A stretch of DNA of 64,000 nt, taken from contig DATJGF010000104.1 of the NCBI GenBank assembly GCA_035495315.1, positions 1 to 64,000 on the forward strand. The letters are read 5' to 3'. Numbering within the stretch: position 1 is the first letter of the stretch; every line of letters starts with the position of its first letter. This DNA comes from DATJGF01 sp035495315 (lineage in GTDB: Bacteria > Verrucomicrobiota > Verrucomicrobiia > Limisphaerales > UBA8199). The notes beneath the pieces were generated by a model that searched no databases, was not told the DNA's origin, and saw only the letters and a program-made list of their open reading frames with translations. A program made the position numbers and the translations under genes. Positions 53,259-62,133 of this stretch are shown piece by piece.

Positions 53259-53789
53259 ATGAGCGATCTTGAGAAGCAGCTCGATACTTTCTTGCTGAAG
53301 CGGCCGACCCTCGGCCAGCGGGTTTACATCGCACGCGGGGCTATCGTCGAGGGCGACGTTACTTTAGGCGACTTTTCTAGCATCTGGCATAATGCTGTGT
53401 TGCGGGGTGACATTAATCGGATCGTCGTCGGCCATCACAGCAATGTTCAGGACAATTCGGTGCTGCACCTGGCCGATGAGTATCCATGCATTGTCGGCGA
53501 CTATGTCACGATCGGCCACAACGCCATTGTTCACGCGTGCACAATTGGTAATCAGACACTGGTGGGCATGGGAGCGATTATCATGGATGGGGTGCTGATT
53601 GGGGAGCAATCGATTATCGGCGCCGGCGCGTTAGTCACCCAGGGCCAGCAGATCCCCGCGGGTTCGATGGTTTTGGGATCGCCTGCAGTGGTTGCCCGCA
53701 TGCTGAGCGCCGCCGAAAAGGAACGGCTCAAGAGCTTTGCCGAGAAATACGTCGCGATAGCGGAGTATCGCCTGAAACACAACAAGTAG
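53259..53789 (+). CDS. Gamma-class carbonic anhydrase / left-handed beta-helix protein
   Basis: A 176-residue protein with hexapeptide repeats (IARGAIVEGDVTLGDFSSIW). Zinc-ligand His residues lie in VVGHHSNVQDNSVLHLADEY and TIGHNAIVHACTIGN. It would form a trimer with metal at subunit interfaces and hydrate CO2, though many relatives lack measured activity. It directly follows the GHKL ATPase gene and may be in its operon. Confidence 0.88.
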   Translation: MSDLEKQLDTFLLKRPTLGQRVYIARGAIVEGDVTLGDFSSIWHNAVLRGDINRIVVGHHSNVQDNSVLHLADEYPCIVGDYVTIGHNAIVHACTIGNQTLVGMGAIIMDGVLIGEQSIIGAGALVTQGQQIPAGSMVLGSPAVVARMLSAAEKERLKSFAEKYVAIAEYRLKHNK

Positions 53790-53896
53790 GGTAAGTAGGC
53801 CCCCGAATAGCTGGTTAAACCCGCCTGCTCCAGCGAACTGGTTCATTAGTTTTGCCGCTGGCGTTTAGCGAATCAGCCGGTAATTTGTCAACGCCT

Positions 53897-55096
53897 ATGG
53901 CACATGAGTTCAATTCCATCGAATCGGTCGTAGCGGATATCCGCAAAGGCCGCATGGTCATTGTGGTGGACGACGCCGATCGGGAAAACGAGGGAGACCT
54001 GATCATGGCAGCCCAATTCGTTACTCCAGAGTCGGTGAACTTCATGGCCAAGCACGGACGCGGGCTGATCTGCGTGCCGACCACCTCTGAGCGTCTGCAA
54101 CAGCTCGGAATTGAGCGCATGGTCAGGCAGAACCGTGAGACCTTCAAAACGGATTTCCAGATCAGCGTCGATGCCGCCGCTGGGATCACCACGGGGATCA
54201 GCGCCGGTGACCGGGCTGAGACCATCCGGATCATGGCCGAACCCACCGCCGTTCCCGATAACCTGGTTCAGCCAGGACATGTCTTTCCGCTGCGAGCGCG
54301 GCCGGGGGGCGTGTTGCAACGGGCCGGCCATACCGAAGCCGCCGTAGACCTCGTGCGCCTGGCCAGTTGCCGCCCCATTGGCGTTATTTGCGAGATCATG
54401 AGCGATGACGGTTCGATGGCACGCCTGCCCGAACTAATTAGATTCGCAAAAAAACATCGCCTGAAGATCTGCACCATCGCCGATTTAATCGAGTTCCGGC
54501 GCACCCGCGAGAAGCTGGTCGAGCGCATCGAGGTCGTGAAACTGCCGACCGACTATGGCGATTTCGATTTATATCTCTATCGCTCCAAACTGGACAGTCA
54601 GCACCATTTGGCGTTGGTCTGCGGTGACGTCGCCGGAAGGCAGAATATTTTGGTCCGAGTCCATAGCGAATGTTTAACGGGCGATGTATTCGGTTCGCGC
54701 CGGTGCGATTGCGGACCGCAGTTGCACCAGGCGATGCGGCAGGTATCGGAGGAGGGGCGCGGCGTGATTGTTTACATGCGCCAGGAAGGACGCGGGATAG
54801 GCCTGGCACCAAAAATTCGTGCCTATAAATTGCAGGAGCAAGGCTATGACACCGTCGAAGCCAATCAGAAACTCGGCTATGACATGGACCTCAGGGAATA
54901 TGGGTTGGGTGCGCAGATCCTGGCGGACCTCGGACTCCGAACTATTCGGCTGCTGACGAACAACCCGCGAAAGGTGGTCGGACTGGAAGGTTACGGTCTG
55001 GAGATTGTCGAGCAGGTCCCGATTCGTGTGAAGCCAAATCCCTATAATGCTCGCTATCTGGAGACGAAACGGGAGAAGCTCGGACATCTGTTGTAA
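53897..55096 (+). CDS. ribBA: Bifunctional DHBP synthase / GTP cyclohydrolase II
   Basis: Start chosen at ATG 53897 (MAHEFNSIESVVADIRKGRM); a TTG at 53852 is less likely. The product is 399 residues. The N-terminal DHBP synthase (RibB) has VIVVDDADRENEGDLIMAAQ and the acidic active site, then RAGHTEAAVDLVRLA. The C-terminal GTP cyclohydrolase II (RibA) has RVHSECLTGDVFGSRRCDCG, where the three Cys residues bind zinc, followed by MRQEGRGIGLAPKIRAYKLQ. Both first committed steps of riboflavin synthesis are thus in one protein. It is 46 nt before ribH. No FMN riboswitch was seen upstream. Confidence 0.95.
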   Translation: MAHEFNSIESVVADIRKGRMVIVVDDADRENEGDLIMAAQFVTPESVNFMAKHGRGLICVPTTSERLQQLGIERMVRQNRETFKTDFQISVDAAAGITTGISAGDRAETIRIMAEPTAVPDNLVQPGHVFPLRARPGGVLQRAGHTEAAVDLVRLASCRPIGVICEIMSDDGSMARLPELIRFAKKHRLKICTIADLIEFRRTREKLVERIEVVKLPTDYGDFDLYLYRSKLDSQHHLALVCGDVAGRQNILVRVHSECLTGDVFGSRRCDCGPQLHQAMRQVSEEGRGVIVYMRQEGRGIGLAPKIRAYKLQEQGYDTVEANQKLGYDMDLREYGLGAQILADLGLRTIRLLTNNPRKVVGLEGYGLEIVEQVPIRVKPNPYNARYLETKREKLGHLL

Positions 55097-55142
55097 GTCC
55101 CAAGGCCAAGGTCCAAAGTCCAAAGTCTATGAGTCAGGCGCC

Positions 55143-55658
55143 ATGTTAACCTCGGTAAAACGTAAAGCGTTTCACGCGAAGGGTCATCGTTTCGCGATTG
55201 TCGCCTCGCGGTACAATGCCCGGTATGTCGATGCGATGGTGCGGGCGGCCCAGGACGAATTGCGGGACGCGGGCACGGAAAAGGTGGAGACCATCCGTGT
55301 TCCAGGCGCTTATGAGATCCCTGTAGTTGTTGCTCAGTTAGCTCGCTCGGGTCAGATGCAAGGTGGCACGCCCTCGGCCATTATCTGTCTCGGGGTCATT
55401 CTGCGGGGAGAAACAGCCCATGCGACGCACATTGGCGAGGCAGTAAGCCGGGGATTGATGGAGATCCAATTGCAATCCGGAGTACCGGTCATTCATGAGG
55501 TGCTTCTGCTGGAAAATGAGGCACAAGCGCGTGCACGCTGCCTGAATCGCCAGCATAACCGTGGAACCGAAGCTGCTCAAACAGCACTTGCAATGGCAGA
55601 AGTAATGACACGGCTCAGGCTCAGAAGTGGCTTGCCCGGGGCCGCTAAGTTGGACTAA
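55143..55658 (+). CDS. ribH: 6,7-dimethyl-8-ribityllumazine synthase
   Basis: Start chosen at ATG 55143, giving 171 residues, the usual size. The substrate-binding segments are visible: FAIVASRYNARYVDAMVRAA, VPGAYEIPVVVAQLA, CLGVILRGETAHATHIGEAV and the later NRGTEAAQTALAMAEVM. The catalytic His is the one in GETAHATHI. It condenses the RibA/RibB products into lumazine. It follows ribBA and precedes the sigma-54 regulator by 11 nt. Confidence 0.95.
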   Translation: MLTSVKRKAFHAKGHRFAIVASRYNARYVDAMVRAAQDELRDAGTEKVETIRVPGAYEIPVVVAQLARSGQMQGGTPSAIICLGVILRGETAHATHIGEAVSRGLMEIQLQSGVPVIHEVLLLENEAQARARCLNRQHNRGTEAAQTALAMAEVMTRLRLRSGLPGAAKLD

Positions 55659-55669
55659 GTTCGCCCAAG

Positions 55670-57142
55670 ATGCCCAAGGTTTTGCTGGTCGATGACGAGT
55701 TAACCATGGTGCAGATGGTCGCTGACCTCTTGCGCCAGGAGGGGCATGAAGTCTTTCCCTTTACCAATGGCCAGGCCGCCGCCGCGGCATTGTCCACGCA
55801 TGCCCCGGAATTGGTCATTACTGACCTTTACTTCGACAAGACCCGCCCGCATGGCCTGGAGATTCTCAAAAAGGCGCGGGAACTGGTACCCCCTGCGGTT
55901 GTGATCGTAATCACCGGGTTTGGCTCCGTCGAAACCGCCAAGGAAGCGATGAAGAACGGCGCGTTCGATTACCTGCAAAAGCCATTCAAAGTCGACGAGT
56001 TCAAGCTCTGCGTGCAGCGCGCGCTCTCGTATAACGCGGCCCTCACTGAAACCGTTTACCTCCGCAAACAACTCAAGAAAAAATATCAATTCAGCCAGAT
56101 CATCGGCAGCTCCGCCAGTATGCAGGGCGTCTTCAAGATGATCGAGCGCGTCGCCGATACGGACAGCACGATTCTTGTCCTGGGCGAAAGCGGGACGGGA
56201 AAGGAACTCGTCGCTCGCGCGCTGCACTTCAACAGCCGCCGCCAGCTGGCCCCGTTCGTCCCTATCAATTGCAGTGCGCTGCCGGAAAACCTGCTGGAAT
56301 CCGAATTGTTCGGACACCGGCGCGGCGCTTTTACCGGCGCAATCACGGACAAGAAAGGGCTTTTTCAGGAAGCGGATGGTGGGACTATTTTTCTGGACGA
56401 GGTCGGCTCGATGCCGCCATTGCTCCAAAGCCGGTTGCTCCGGGTTCTGCAGGAACGCGAGGTGCGGCGTGTCGGCGATAACACCCCCGTCTACGTCAAT
56501 GTCCGCGTCGTCGCTGCGGCGAACGAATCCCTGGAAAAGAAGATCAAGGACGGGACTTTCCGCGAGGACCTTTATTACCGGCTCAACGTCATCCCCATTC
56601 AGTTGCCTGGCCTGCGCGAACGCAAAGACGATATCCCTTTGCTCGTCGCCCATTTTCTCAAAGATAAAATCAGCCTGCGCACCAACCGTTCGTATCAGCT
56701 GACGCGCCAGGCCATGGCAATTCTGTGCGGCTATAATTGGCCCGGAAACGTGCGCGAACTGGAAAATGCAATTGAGCGCGCGGCGACCTTAGCGGAGACC
56801 GAGGTTATCCAGGCGGCAGACCTGCCGCCCAGCCTGGTAGCTGCCTCCAACCCGACGGCGCCGCCAGAGACAGTCGAAACTCCCGATGCCTTGCCTACTG
56901 TTCCCGAAAGTGCGTTATATCCGTTGCGCGGCCCGGAGACTGAGGCTGGAGAACTCGAAGCAGAACAAATCTCAGTGCATTCTTTTCTCCCGCTTAAGAC
57001 GTTCATGCGAGAACAGGAACAGGCCCATCTGAACCGCGCGTTGGAACAATCGGGCGGTGATAAGGAAAAGGCCGCATTATTGCTCGGGATTAGCCTGGCG
57101 ACTCTGTATCGGAAGTTATCGGGGGAGGATAAAGAGGCTTAG
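55670..57142 (+). CDS. NtrC-type sigma-54-dependent response regulator
   Basis: A 490-residue protein. The receiver domain has an acidic pair (VDDELTMVQM) and phospho-acceptor Asp in LVITDLYFDKTRP, with the Lys in LQKPFKVDEF. The AAA+ domain has Walker A GESGTGKE and the sigma-54 contact loop HRRGAFTGAITD. A C-terminal Fis-type helix-turn-helix (RALEQSGGDKEKAALLLGIS) binds DNA. All motifs look intact, so it should activate sigma-54 promoters. The partner histidine kinase is not in this window. Placement at the end of the rib cluster is unusual and may be coincidental co-transcription. Confidence 0.93.
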   Translation: MPKVLLVDDELTMVQMVADLLRQEGHEVFPFTNGQAAAAALSTHAPELVITDLYFDKTRPHGLEILKKARELVPPAVVIVITGFGSVETAKEAMKNGAFDYLQKPFKVDEFKLCVQRALSYNAALTETVYLRKQLKKKYQFSQIIGSSASMQGVFKMIERVADTDSTILVLGESGTGKELVARALHFNSRRQLAPFVPINCSALPENLLESELFGHRRGAFTGAITDKKGLFQEADGGTIFLDEVGSMPPLLQSRLLRVLQEREVRRVGDNTPVYVNVRVVAAANESLEKKIKDGTFREDLYYRLNVIPIQLPGLRERKDDIPLLVAHFLKDKISLRTNRSYQLTRQAMAILCGYNWPGNVRELENAIERAATLAETEVIQAADLPPSLVAASNPTAPPETVETPDALPTVPESALYPLRGPETEAGELEAEQISVHSFLPLKTFMREQEQAHLNRALEQSGGDKEKAALLLGISLATLYRKLSGEDKEA

Positions 57143-57286
57143 GCGCCGGGATACCGTTGCTCGCCGAGTCCGTTTGATTGGTTTTTCCTTTCCTTAGGTC
57201 CGCGAGACTTTACCATTACATTCGCTTGGTTAGGTCGCGGCGATGCGGCCAGTGATGCAAATCATTCACTATTTGGAACAGAACCT

Positions 57287-58252
57287 ATGCCACTAACCCA
57301 TACCAAAGAGCTTTTCGCAAAAGCCCTCAAGGGCAAATACGCCTTGGGTGCCTTCAACGTCAATAATATGGAGCTGCTTCAGGCAATCGTCGAAGCGTGC
57401 GAAGAGGAGAAGGCACCGGTGATGCTGCAGATCTCAAAAGGGGCGAGGGCCTACGCCAACCCGGTTTACCTCAAGAAGTTAATCGAAGCCGCCGTCAGCC
57501 TTTCCACCATCCCGATTGCAGTCCACCTCGATCACGGTGACTCTTTTGAACTTTGCAAGGAGTGCATCGACGAAGGCTTTACCAGCGTCATGATCGACGC
57601 CAGCCATGAGCCCTTCGAAAAGAACGTCGAAATCTGCCGTCGTGTAGTCGATTACGCCCACAAACATAATTGCGTCGTTGAAGGCGAACTGGGACACCTG
57701 GTCGGAGCTCAATTCGATGAAGGTGAAGAGGGCGGCAGTTATTCGCAGGAAGGCCATTACACCCATCCCGAGCAGGCAGTCGACTTTGTGAAACGTACAG
57801 GCGTTGATTCTCTGGCCGTGGCGATCGGAAATTCGCATGGGGCCTATAAATTTAAGGGCGAACAACACCTCGACCTCGAACGGCTAAAGGCAATTAAAAA
57901 GGCCCTGCTTGAGGCCGGTCTTGGCGATTATCCTTTGGTCCTGCACGGTGCTTCCAGCGTCCCGAAAGACCTCGTTGAGGAAATAAACAAAAACGGGGGC
58001 AAGCTAGGAACCGATACGGCGGGCGTTCCAGAGGCCGATATCGAAGTCGCCCGACGAGTGGGTTGCACCAAAGTAAATATCGATACTGATTTACGCCTCG
58101 CCATGACTGCGGCAATACGAAAAGTCTTTGCCGAAAACCCCAAAGAATTTGATCCTCGAAAATACCTCGCGCCAGCCCGGGCAAAAGTGAAGGAACTCGT
58201 CCGACACAAAGTGCGCGATGTCCTTTGCTGCGCGGGCCACGCTTTCGACTAA
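57287..58252 (+). CDS. Class II fructose-bisphosphate aldolase
   Basis: A 321-residue enzyme. Zinc and active-site motifs are PIAVHLDHGDSFELCKECID, CVVEGELGHLVGAQFDE, SLAVAIGNSHGAYKF and LVLHGASSVPKDLVEE. The C-terminus has TKVNIDTDLRLAMTAAIRKV. It matches the Fba/GatY-KbaY group, so fructose- or tagatose-bisphosphate are possible substrates. Fructose-1,6-bisphosphate cleavage in glycolysis is the likely role. No strong ribosome site is visible. Confidence 0.92.
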   Translation: MPLTHTKELFAKALKGKYALGAFNVNNMELLQAIVEACEEEKAPVMLQISKGARAYANPVYLKKLIEAAVSLSTIPIAVHLDHGDSFELCKECIDEGFTSVMIDASHEPFEKNVEICRRVVDYAHKHNCVVEGELGHLVGAQFDEGEEGGSYSQEGHYTHPEQAVDFVKRTGVDSLAVAIGNSHGAYKFKGEQHLDLERLKAIKKALLEAGLGDYPLVLHGASSVPKDLVEEINKNGGKLGTDTAGVPEADIEVARRVGCTKVNIDTDLRLAMTAAIRKVFAENPKEFDPRKYLAPARAKVKELVRHKVRDVLCCAGHAFD

Positions 58253-58310
58253 AAGCGAGACGGCGGCCCATCGGCGATTTCCCGAAGCGAAGCTCAAATC
58301 ATGGTCAATA

Positions 58311-58421
58311 GGGACATAATGTCCCCATTGCTTTCCTTCTGGCACTTCACAATTGTGCCATAATTTCCCAAATTTGCCCTGATGCACCGAAGTGTATTTT
58401 ATTGTAACATTCTGATTACAA
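58311..58421. promoter_or_regulatory. AT-rich Hsp20 promoter region with three palindromes
   Basis: Three dyads occur in the 253-nt gap before the Hsp20 gene: GGGACAT-A-ATGTCCC (58311-58325), TGGCAC-N9-GTGCCA (58340-58360) and TTGTAA-N8-TTACAA (58402-58421). The 9-nt spacer of the second equals that of the CIRCE operator, but the arm sequence differs. The A/T-rich stretch after the third could hold -35/-10 elements. Heat-shock regulation is inferred only. Confidence 0.45.
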
Positions 58422-58505
58422 ATATTTTACAATTTAATGCTCCTTGCTGGCACGCCCGAAGCTGTTTAGTTCGGTAGAAACTAATCTAAAGAAAGGAAAT
58501 TTGAT

Positions 58506-58976
58506 ATGAATAGCTTAACTCGCTGGCATAGACCGCAATTGTCAACATGGCCCGGTTTTGGCCAACTCACCTCGTTACGGGATGAGATCGATCGTTTGTT
58601 CGAGGCTCCGTTAGCCGAACTGGCTCGCACGTCGCAAGTGCTGGGGGGCTGGACTCCGGCGCTGGACCTGTATGAAGACAAAGAGAACGTGTATGTCCGG
58701 GCTGAACTGCCTGGCATGAAGAAAGAGGACATCGATGTTTCCTTGCACAATGGCAGCCTGAGCATCTCTGGCGAACGAATGACCGAGGGCGAATTGCAAG
58801 ACGCTGAAGTTTATCGCTCGGAACGATTCGTTGGGAAATTTCAACGGACGGTCACACTGCCGACGCTGGTAGCTGTGGATCGGATCAAGGCGCAGTACAA
58901 GGATGGCATCCTGAGTATCACGTTACCGAAAGCGGAGGAAGCCAAGCCCAAACAGATCAACGTCAGTATAAACTAA
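58506..58976 (+). CDS. Hsp20/alpha-crystallin small heat-shock protein
   Basis: A 156-residue protein. The N-terminal arm contains LTSLRDEIDRLFEAPLAELA. The alpha-crystallin domain runs about 50-150 (ALDLYEDKENVYVRAELPGM, GSLSISGERMTEGEL, ERFVGKFQRTVTLPTLVAVD) and includes the typical A-x-x-x-G-I/V-L (AQYKDGILSITLPKAEE). It holds unfolded proteins to prevent aggregation. A good ribosome site (AAAGGA, 58492-58497) lies 8 nt before the ATG. It heads a two-gene Hsp20 operon. Confidence 0.93.
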   Translation: MNSLTRWHRPQLSTWPGFGQLTSLRDEIDRLFEAPLAELARTSQVLGGWTPALDLYEDKENVYVRAELPGMKKEDIDVSLHNGSLSISGERMTEGELQDAEVYRSERFVGKFQRTVTLPTLVAVDRIKAQYKDGILSITLPKAEEAKPKQINVSIN

Positions 58977-59026
58977 GGTTAGCCCTGGAAAGCAAAGACG
59001 AGAACAGCTTACAAGAAAGGATTTGT

Positions 59027-59398
59027 ATGAAAACGACTGCCCAAAGAGATCATACCGAGAACTTCAATCGTTCTCAGGAATTCGTCTCGCCCGAAGTGAA
59101 CATCTGTGAGACGAAAGACGGTTACGTGCTTGAGGCCGAGATGCCAGGGGTCAACAAAGATGGCCTGGAGATTACCCTTGAGGGTAACGAAATTACCATT
59201 ATCGGGCATCGGCAGGTGGAACCCCTGAACGGTGAAGCGTTATTCCGGGAATCCCGCGAAGCGGATTACCGCCGGGTTTTTGAGCTCGATCCCGCTATCG
59301 ATACGACGAAAATCTCGGCGCACATGGATCAAGGGGTATTAACTTTGACACTGCCGAAATCCGAGCGGGTGAAACCACGTAAGATCAAAGTGGATTGA
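59027..59398 (+). CDS. Hsp20/alpha-crystallin small heat-shock protein, second copy
   Basis: A 123-residue protein, shorter than its neighbour because the N-terminal arm is only about 20 residues. The alpha-crystallin domain is intact: VNICETKDGYVLEAEMPGVN, LEITLEGNEITIIGHRQVEP, DYRRVFELDPAIDTTKIS and MDQGVLTLTLPKSERVKP. The ribosome site AAGAAAGGA (59013-59021) is good. It lies 50 nt after the first Hsp20 gene, so the two are probably co-transcribed and may form mixed oligomers. Confidence 0.92.
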   Translation: MKTTAQRDHTENFNRSQEFVSPEVNICETKDGYVLEAEMPGVNKDGLEITLEGNEITIIGHRQVEPLNGEALFRESREADYRRVFELDPAIDTTKISAHMDQGVLTLTLPKSERVKPRKIKVD

Positions 59399-59418
59399 TC
59401 CAACGTGAAGAGGAAAGC

Positions 59419-59457
59419 AGTCGCCGAGTCCAGCGGAGGATCCTGGGCCCGGCGACT
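59419..59457. terminator. Hairpin between convergent genes, possible two-way terminator
   Basis: AGTCGCCG (59419-59426) and CGGCGACT (59450-59457) are exact complements around a 23-nt loop. There is no poly-T tract. It lies between the second Hsp20 gene and the convergent ROK kinase gene (gap 59399-59521). Confidence 0.3.
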
Positions 59458-59521
59458 AGCGCCACAAAAGAGACCAAGAAGCAAAGGAGCAGGAGGTTTG
59501 CCTTGGGTTCTTTTGGAGCGG

Positions 59522-60508
59522 TTATTTTGTCGCGCGGCGAGCCAGAACGGCGCCGCCAGTAATCCCAGCGTTGTCGCCAAGCTTGGAGGCGACTATTTCG
59601 ACGCCTTTCATGGTGCCGGGCATTGCGTAATCAGCAGCCGTCTCCACAATCACTCCCATCATTTCGTCGGCCAAGGCTTCGATAACGCCGCCGCCCAGGA
59701 CAACCACCTCGGGGTTAAGGACATTGATGATGTTGGCGGTGGCGATACCGATATACTCGGCGGCGCTTTCAACAACCCGGTCGACGAATTTGTCCCCACG
59801 ACGGATCGCTTTGCGCAAATCGCCGCTGCGTAAATCCTCGAGGTTATCACCGAGCATTTCAGTCAGAATCGTTTTCTGACCATCCTTAATGCCCGCCTTG
59901 ATCTGTTGGAAAATGGCGGTCCGGCTGGCGAGGGCTTCGAGACAACCCTTGTTGCCGCAACCGCATTTGGGTCCGCTAACTTCAAGAACCATATGCCCGA
60001 TTTCTCCGGCGGTGTGGTTGAAACCGCCATAGAGTTCCCCATCAACAACCAGCCCGGCACCAATTCCCGTCCCGATAAAAATGCCTACCATGCTGCGGGG
60101 CTTGGATTTGAGCTCCGCAACGTAAACGCCTAAAGCGGCGATATTGCAGTCATTTTCAACAAACACCGGCACGTCTAGCACCTTTTCAAGATCCTTTTTG
60201 AGCGGCACATCTTTCCATCCTTCAAGGTTTGGCGCGAAAATCACAGTGCCGTTTTCATAATCGACGGCTCCCGGAGCGCCTACCCCGACGCCGGCAATCT
60301 GCTTCATCGCCAGGTCCGACTCATCGACCGCGTCCTGGATGCAACGGGCAATGCGTTCGACGACTTTGTCGACACCGCGTTGCGATTTGGTGCTCAGCTT
60401 GGCCGAACCGATGCACTCCATCGAGTGGTCAAAAACCCCGGCAAGAATTTTGGTGCCGCCTAAATCGAGGCCGACGAAATGTTCGGCTTTAGTGTTGGCT
60501 TCGGCCAT
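59522..60508 (-). CDS. ROK-family sugar kinase (glucokinase-like)
   Basis: A 328-residue protein. ATP-binding motifs are FVGLDLGGTKILAGVFDHSM and MVGIFIGTGIGAGLVVDGEL. The catalytic Asp lies in VFVENDCNIAALGVYVAELK. The ROK zinc site is seen as GHMVLEVSGPKCGCGNKGCL. These together point to a kinase rather than a repressor, since there is no N-terminal helix-turn-helix. Glucose is the most likely substrate. It ends a reverse-strand run, 3 nt after the second thymidylate-kinase-like gene. Confidence 0.92.
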   Translation of the reverse strand: MAEANTKAEHFVGLDLGGTKILAGVFDHSMECIGSAKLSTKSQRGVDKVVERIARCIQDAVDESDLAMKQIAGVGVGAPGAVDYENGTVIFAPNLEGWKDVPLKKDLEKVLDVPVFVENDCNIAALGVYVAELKSKPRSMVGIFIGTGIGAGLVVDGELYGGFNHTAGEIGHMVLEVSGPKCGCGNKGCLEALASRTAIFQQIKAGIKDGQKTILTEMLGDNLEDLRSGDLRKAIRRGDKFVDRVVESAAEYIGIATANIINVLNPEVVVLGGGVIEALADEMMGVIVETAADYAMPGTMKGVEIVASKLGDNAGITGGAVLARRATK

Positions 60509-60511
60509 AAA

Positions 60512-61261
60512 TCAGTTTGAGGGAGAGGTGACCTTGCCCGCGAGCACCGCACTTATTTTTTTGCGCAACTCCGCGTTAATATCTTCCACCGAGCGCATTC
60601 CATCAACGATCGTAAACCCGTAAGTGACCTGAAGTTTCCGAAACATGTTTTCCATGTTGGTTTGGTACTTCATGAAGCAGTCAAACATGTCCCGCGAAAG
60701 GCCCAGATCCATGCCGCTTTCCCAATAATCCAGCGAGGCATTTTTGGCGAAGCTGCGCTGCACCAATTCCTCAGGTTCAACGTTCAGGTAAAAAACGGCG
60801 TCGGGCTCAATTGCAATGCCGTAAAGATTCTTGAGCCATGACTCATCCATGCCCCGAACCATGTCTCGAGCCATCAGCGTATAGATATAGCGATCGGCCA
60901 GGACTACGAACCCTGCTTTCAACGCGGGCAGGATTATGTTTTCAAGTTGGTCCGCAAAGTCCGTCGCATAAAAGAGGCTGAGGGTCGTCCGGCTTAAGAT
61001 GTTCCCTTGTTGCGCACGTTCGAGCTCCTCGCTCACCAGCGTGGAGCGCTTCAGGCCAACCTGGACGGTGGCATGACCACTGCCTTCGAGCCACTCGACC
61101 AACATGGCAATTTGAGTGGAGCGCCCCGAGCCGTCGGCCCCCTCGACGACGATCAGCCGGCCCGCCAAACGTTGCACTTCGACTTTCGGAATTCCATGCC
61201 CATAAAACCGCCGATCGGTTCGGCTCGGCACCACAATATGATTTTGGCCAGCCCGTTTCAT
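60512..61261 (-). CDS. Thymidylate-kinase-like protein with Walker-A Lys-to-Arg change
   Basis: A 249-residue protein. An N-terminal extension of about 35 residues precedes the P-loop, which reads VEGADGSGRSTQIAM, with Arg where Lys is normal. DRYIYTLMARDM gives the dTMP kinase DRY motif. A longer spacer with ESGMDLGLSRDMFDCFMKYQ follows. It starts inside the stop codon of the upstream paralog (ATGA overlap 61258-61261). The Arg substitution may weaken ATP phosphate contacts. The partner next door keeps Lys, so a heterodimer or a regulatory role is possible. Confidence 0.75.
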   Translation of the reverse strand: MKRAGQNHIVVPSRTDRRFYGHGIPKVEVQRLAGRLIVVEGADGSGRSTQIAMLVEWLEGSGHATVQVGLKRSTLVSEELERAQQGNILSRTTLSLFYATDFADQLENIILPALKAGFVVLADRYIYTLMARDMVRGMDESWLKNLYGIAIEPDAVFYLNVEPEELVQRSFAKNASLDYWESGMDLGLSRDMFDCFMKYQTNMENMFRKLQVTYGFTIVDGMRSVEDINAELRKKISAVLAGKVTSPSN

Positions 61262-62016
61262 TTCAGAACGTTTTCCGGCCGCGGAACAGCTGTAACTGTC
61301 CGTTTGCTGGACGTCGGCGGGCTTTTCGGTGTGGGTTGCTCGGCGCGCCGGAAATTCTCGAGTTGAATCTTGTTGGCGACCAATTCGCGCACGACGGCTT
61401 GCTGCTGCTCAACGACCTGATTGGCATCGATGACCAGGAAGCGGAACTCGGTGCTCATAGCCAGGTATTGCTCGAGCATCCGTCCCTGGAAAATCCGGAA
61501 ACTCTCATAGGAATCAGACGCGAGGCGAAGATCCATGCCCGCTTCGAAATACTTCAATTGCGGTCTCCCCTCGAGAATTCGCTGCAAAGACACCTCCAAA
61601 TCGGCTTTGAAGAAGAAGGTCAGGTCGGGCAGCGCGGCAAAATTGTAGATGCCGCGCACCCATTCCGGCGGACAGCCCCGTACCACATCGCGAGCGAAGG
61701 CCGTGAAAATATAACGGTCACACAGGACGATGTAGCCGGCGCGAACCAGAGGGACGAGATGCCGTTCGTAACGATCGGCAAAGTCTGTTGCGTGGATCAG
61801 GCTGAAAGTCGTTGGAGTCAGCAACTCGCGTTTTTTGCCCTTGCTGGTGGCCGCCTTCACCAATTCGGATGAGTTCCACTCGCTGAAATAAACCTTCAAG
61901 CCCTGCAACTCCAGCCACCGCTTCAGCAAATAGATTTGCGTCGATTTGCCCGACCCATCGAGACCCTCAACCGCGATGAGGCGGCCGGGAAAATTTAATT
62001 CGGCAAACGTTTTCAT
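61258..62016 (-). CDS. Thymidylate kinase (dTMP kinase)
   Basis: A 252-residue protein. The P-loop is intact (AVEGLDGSGKSTQIYLLKRW). The DRY motif (CDRYIFTAFARDVVRG) and the LID-region ESGM-like signature (EAGMDLRLASDSYESFRIF) are both present. It phosphorylates dTMP to dTDP for DNA synthesis. It precedes the paralog with the Arg P-loop, so the two genes are a tandem duplication. A C-terminal tail of about 30 residues is Pro/Thr-rich. The tmk symbol was not assigned because either copy could be the canonical enzyme. Confidence 0.85.
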   Translation of the reverse strand: MKTFAELNFPGRLIAVEGLDGSGKSTQIYLLKRWLELQGLKVYFSEWNSSELVKAATSKGKKRELLTPTTFSLIHATDFADRYERHLVPLVRAGYIVLCDRYIFTAFARDVVRGCPPEWVRGIYNFAALPDLTFFFKADLEVSLQRILEGRPQLKYFEAGMDLRLASDSYESFRIFQGRMLEQYLAMSTEFRFLVIDANQVVEQQQAVVRELVANKIQLENFRRAEQPTPKSPPTSSKRTVTAVPRPENVLK

Positions 62017-62133
62017 CTAACCCTGAGAGCAACCTAAGACGTTACCGCCGCGCAATACAATGTTTTTTATTAAGAACCCTTGGCCAAAACACCGTCGCTC
62101 AAACAAAATTGGTGAGATGCTCTCTCTACCGAT

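Noticed and set aside
53790..53896. Possible FMN riboswitch before ribBA
   Set aside because: The 107-nt leader lacks the length and conserved paired segments expected of an FMN riboswitch.
58340..58360. Possible CIRCE operator before Hsp20
   Set aside because: The N9 spacer matches, but the arms are TGGCAC rather than the TTAGCACTC consensus, so it is listed only as an unnamed palindrome.
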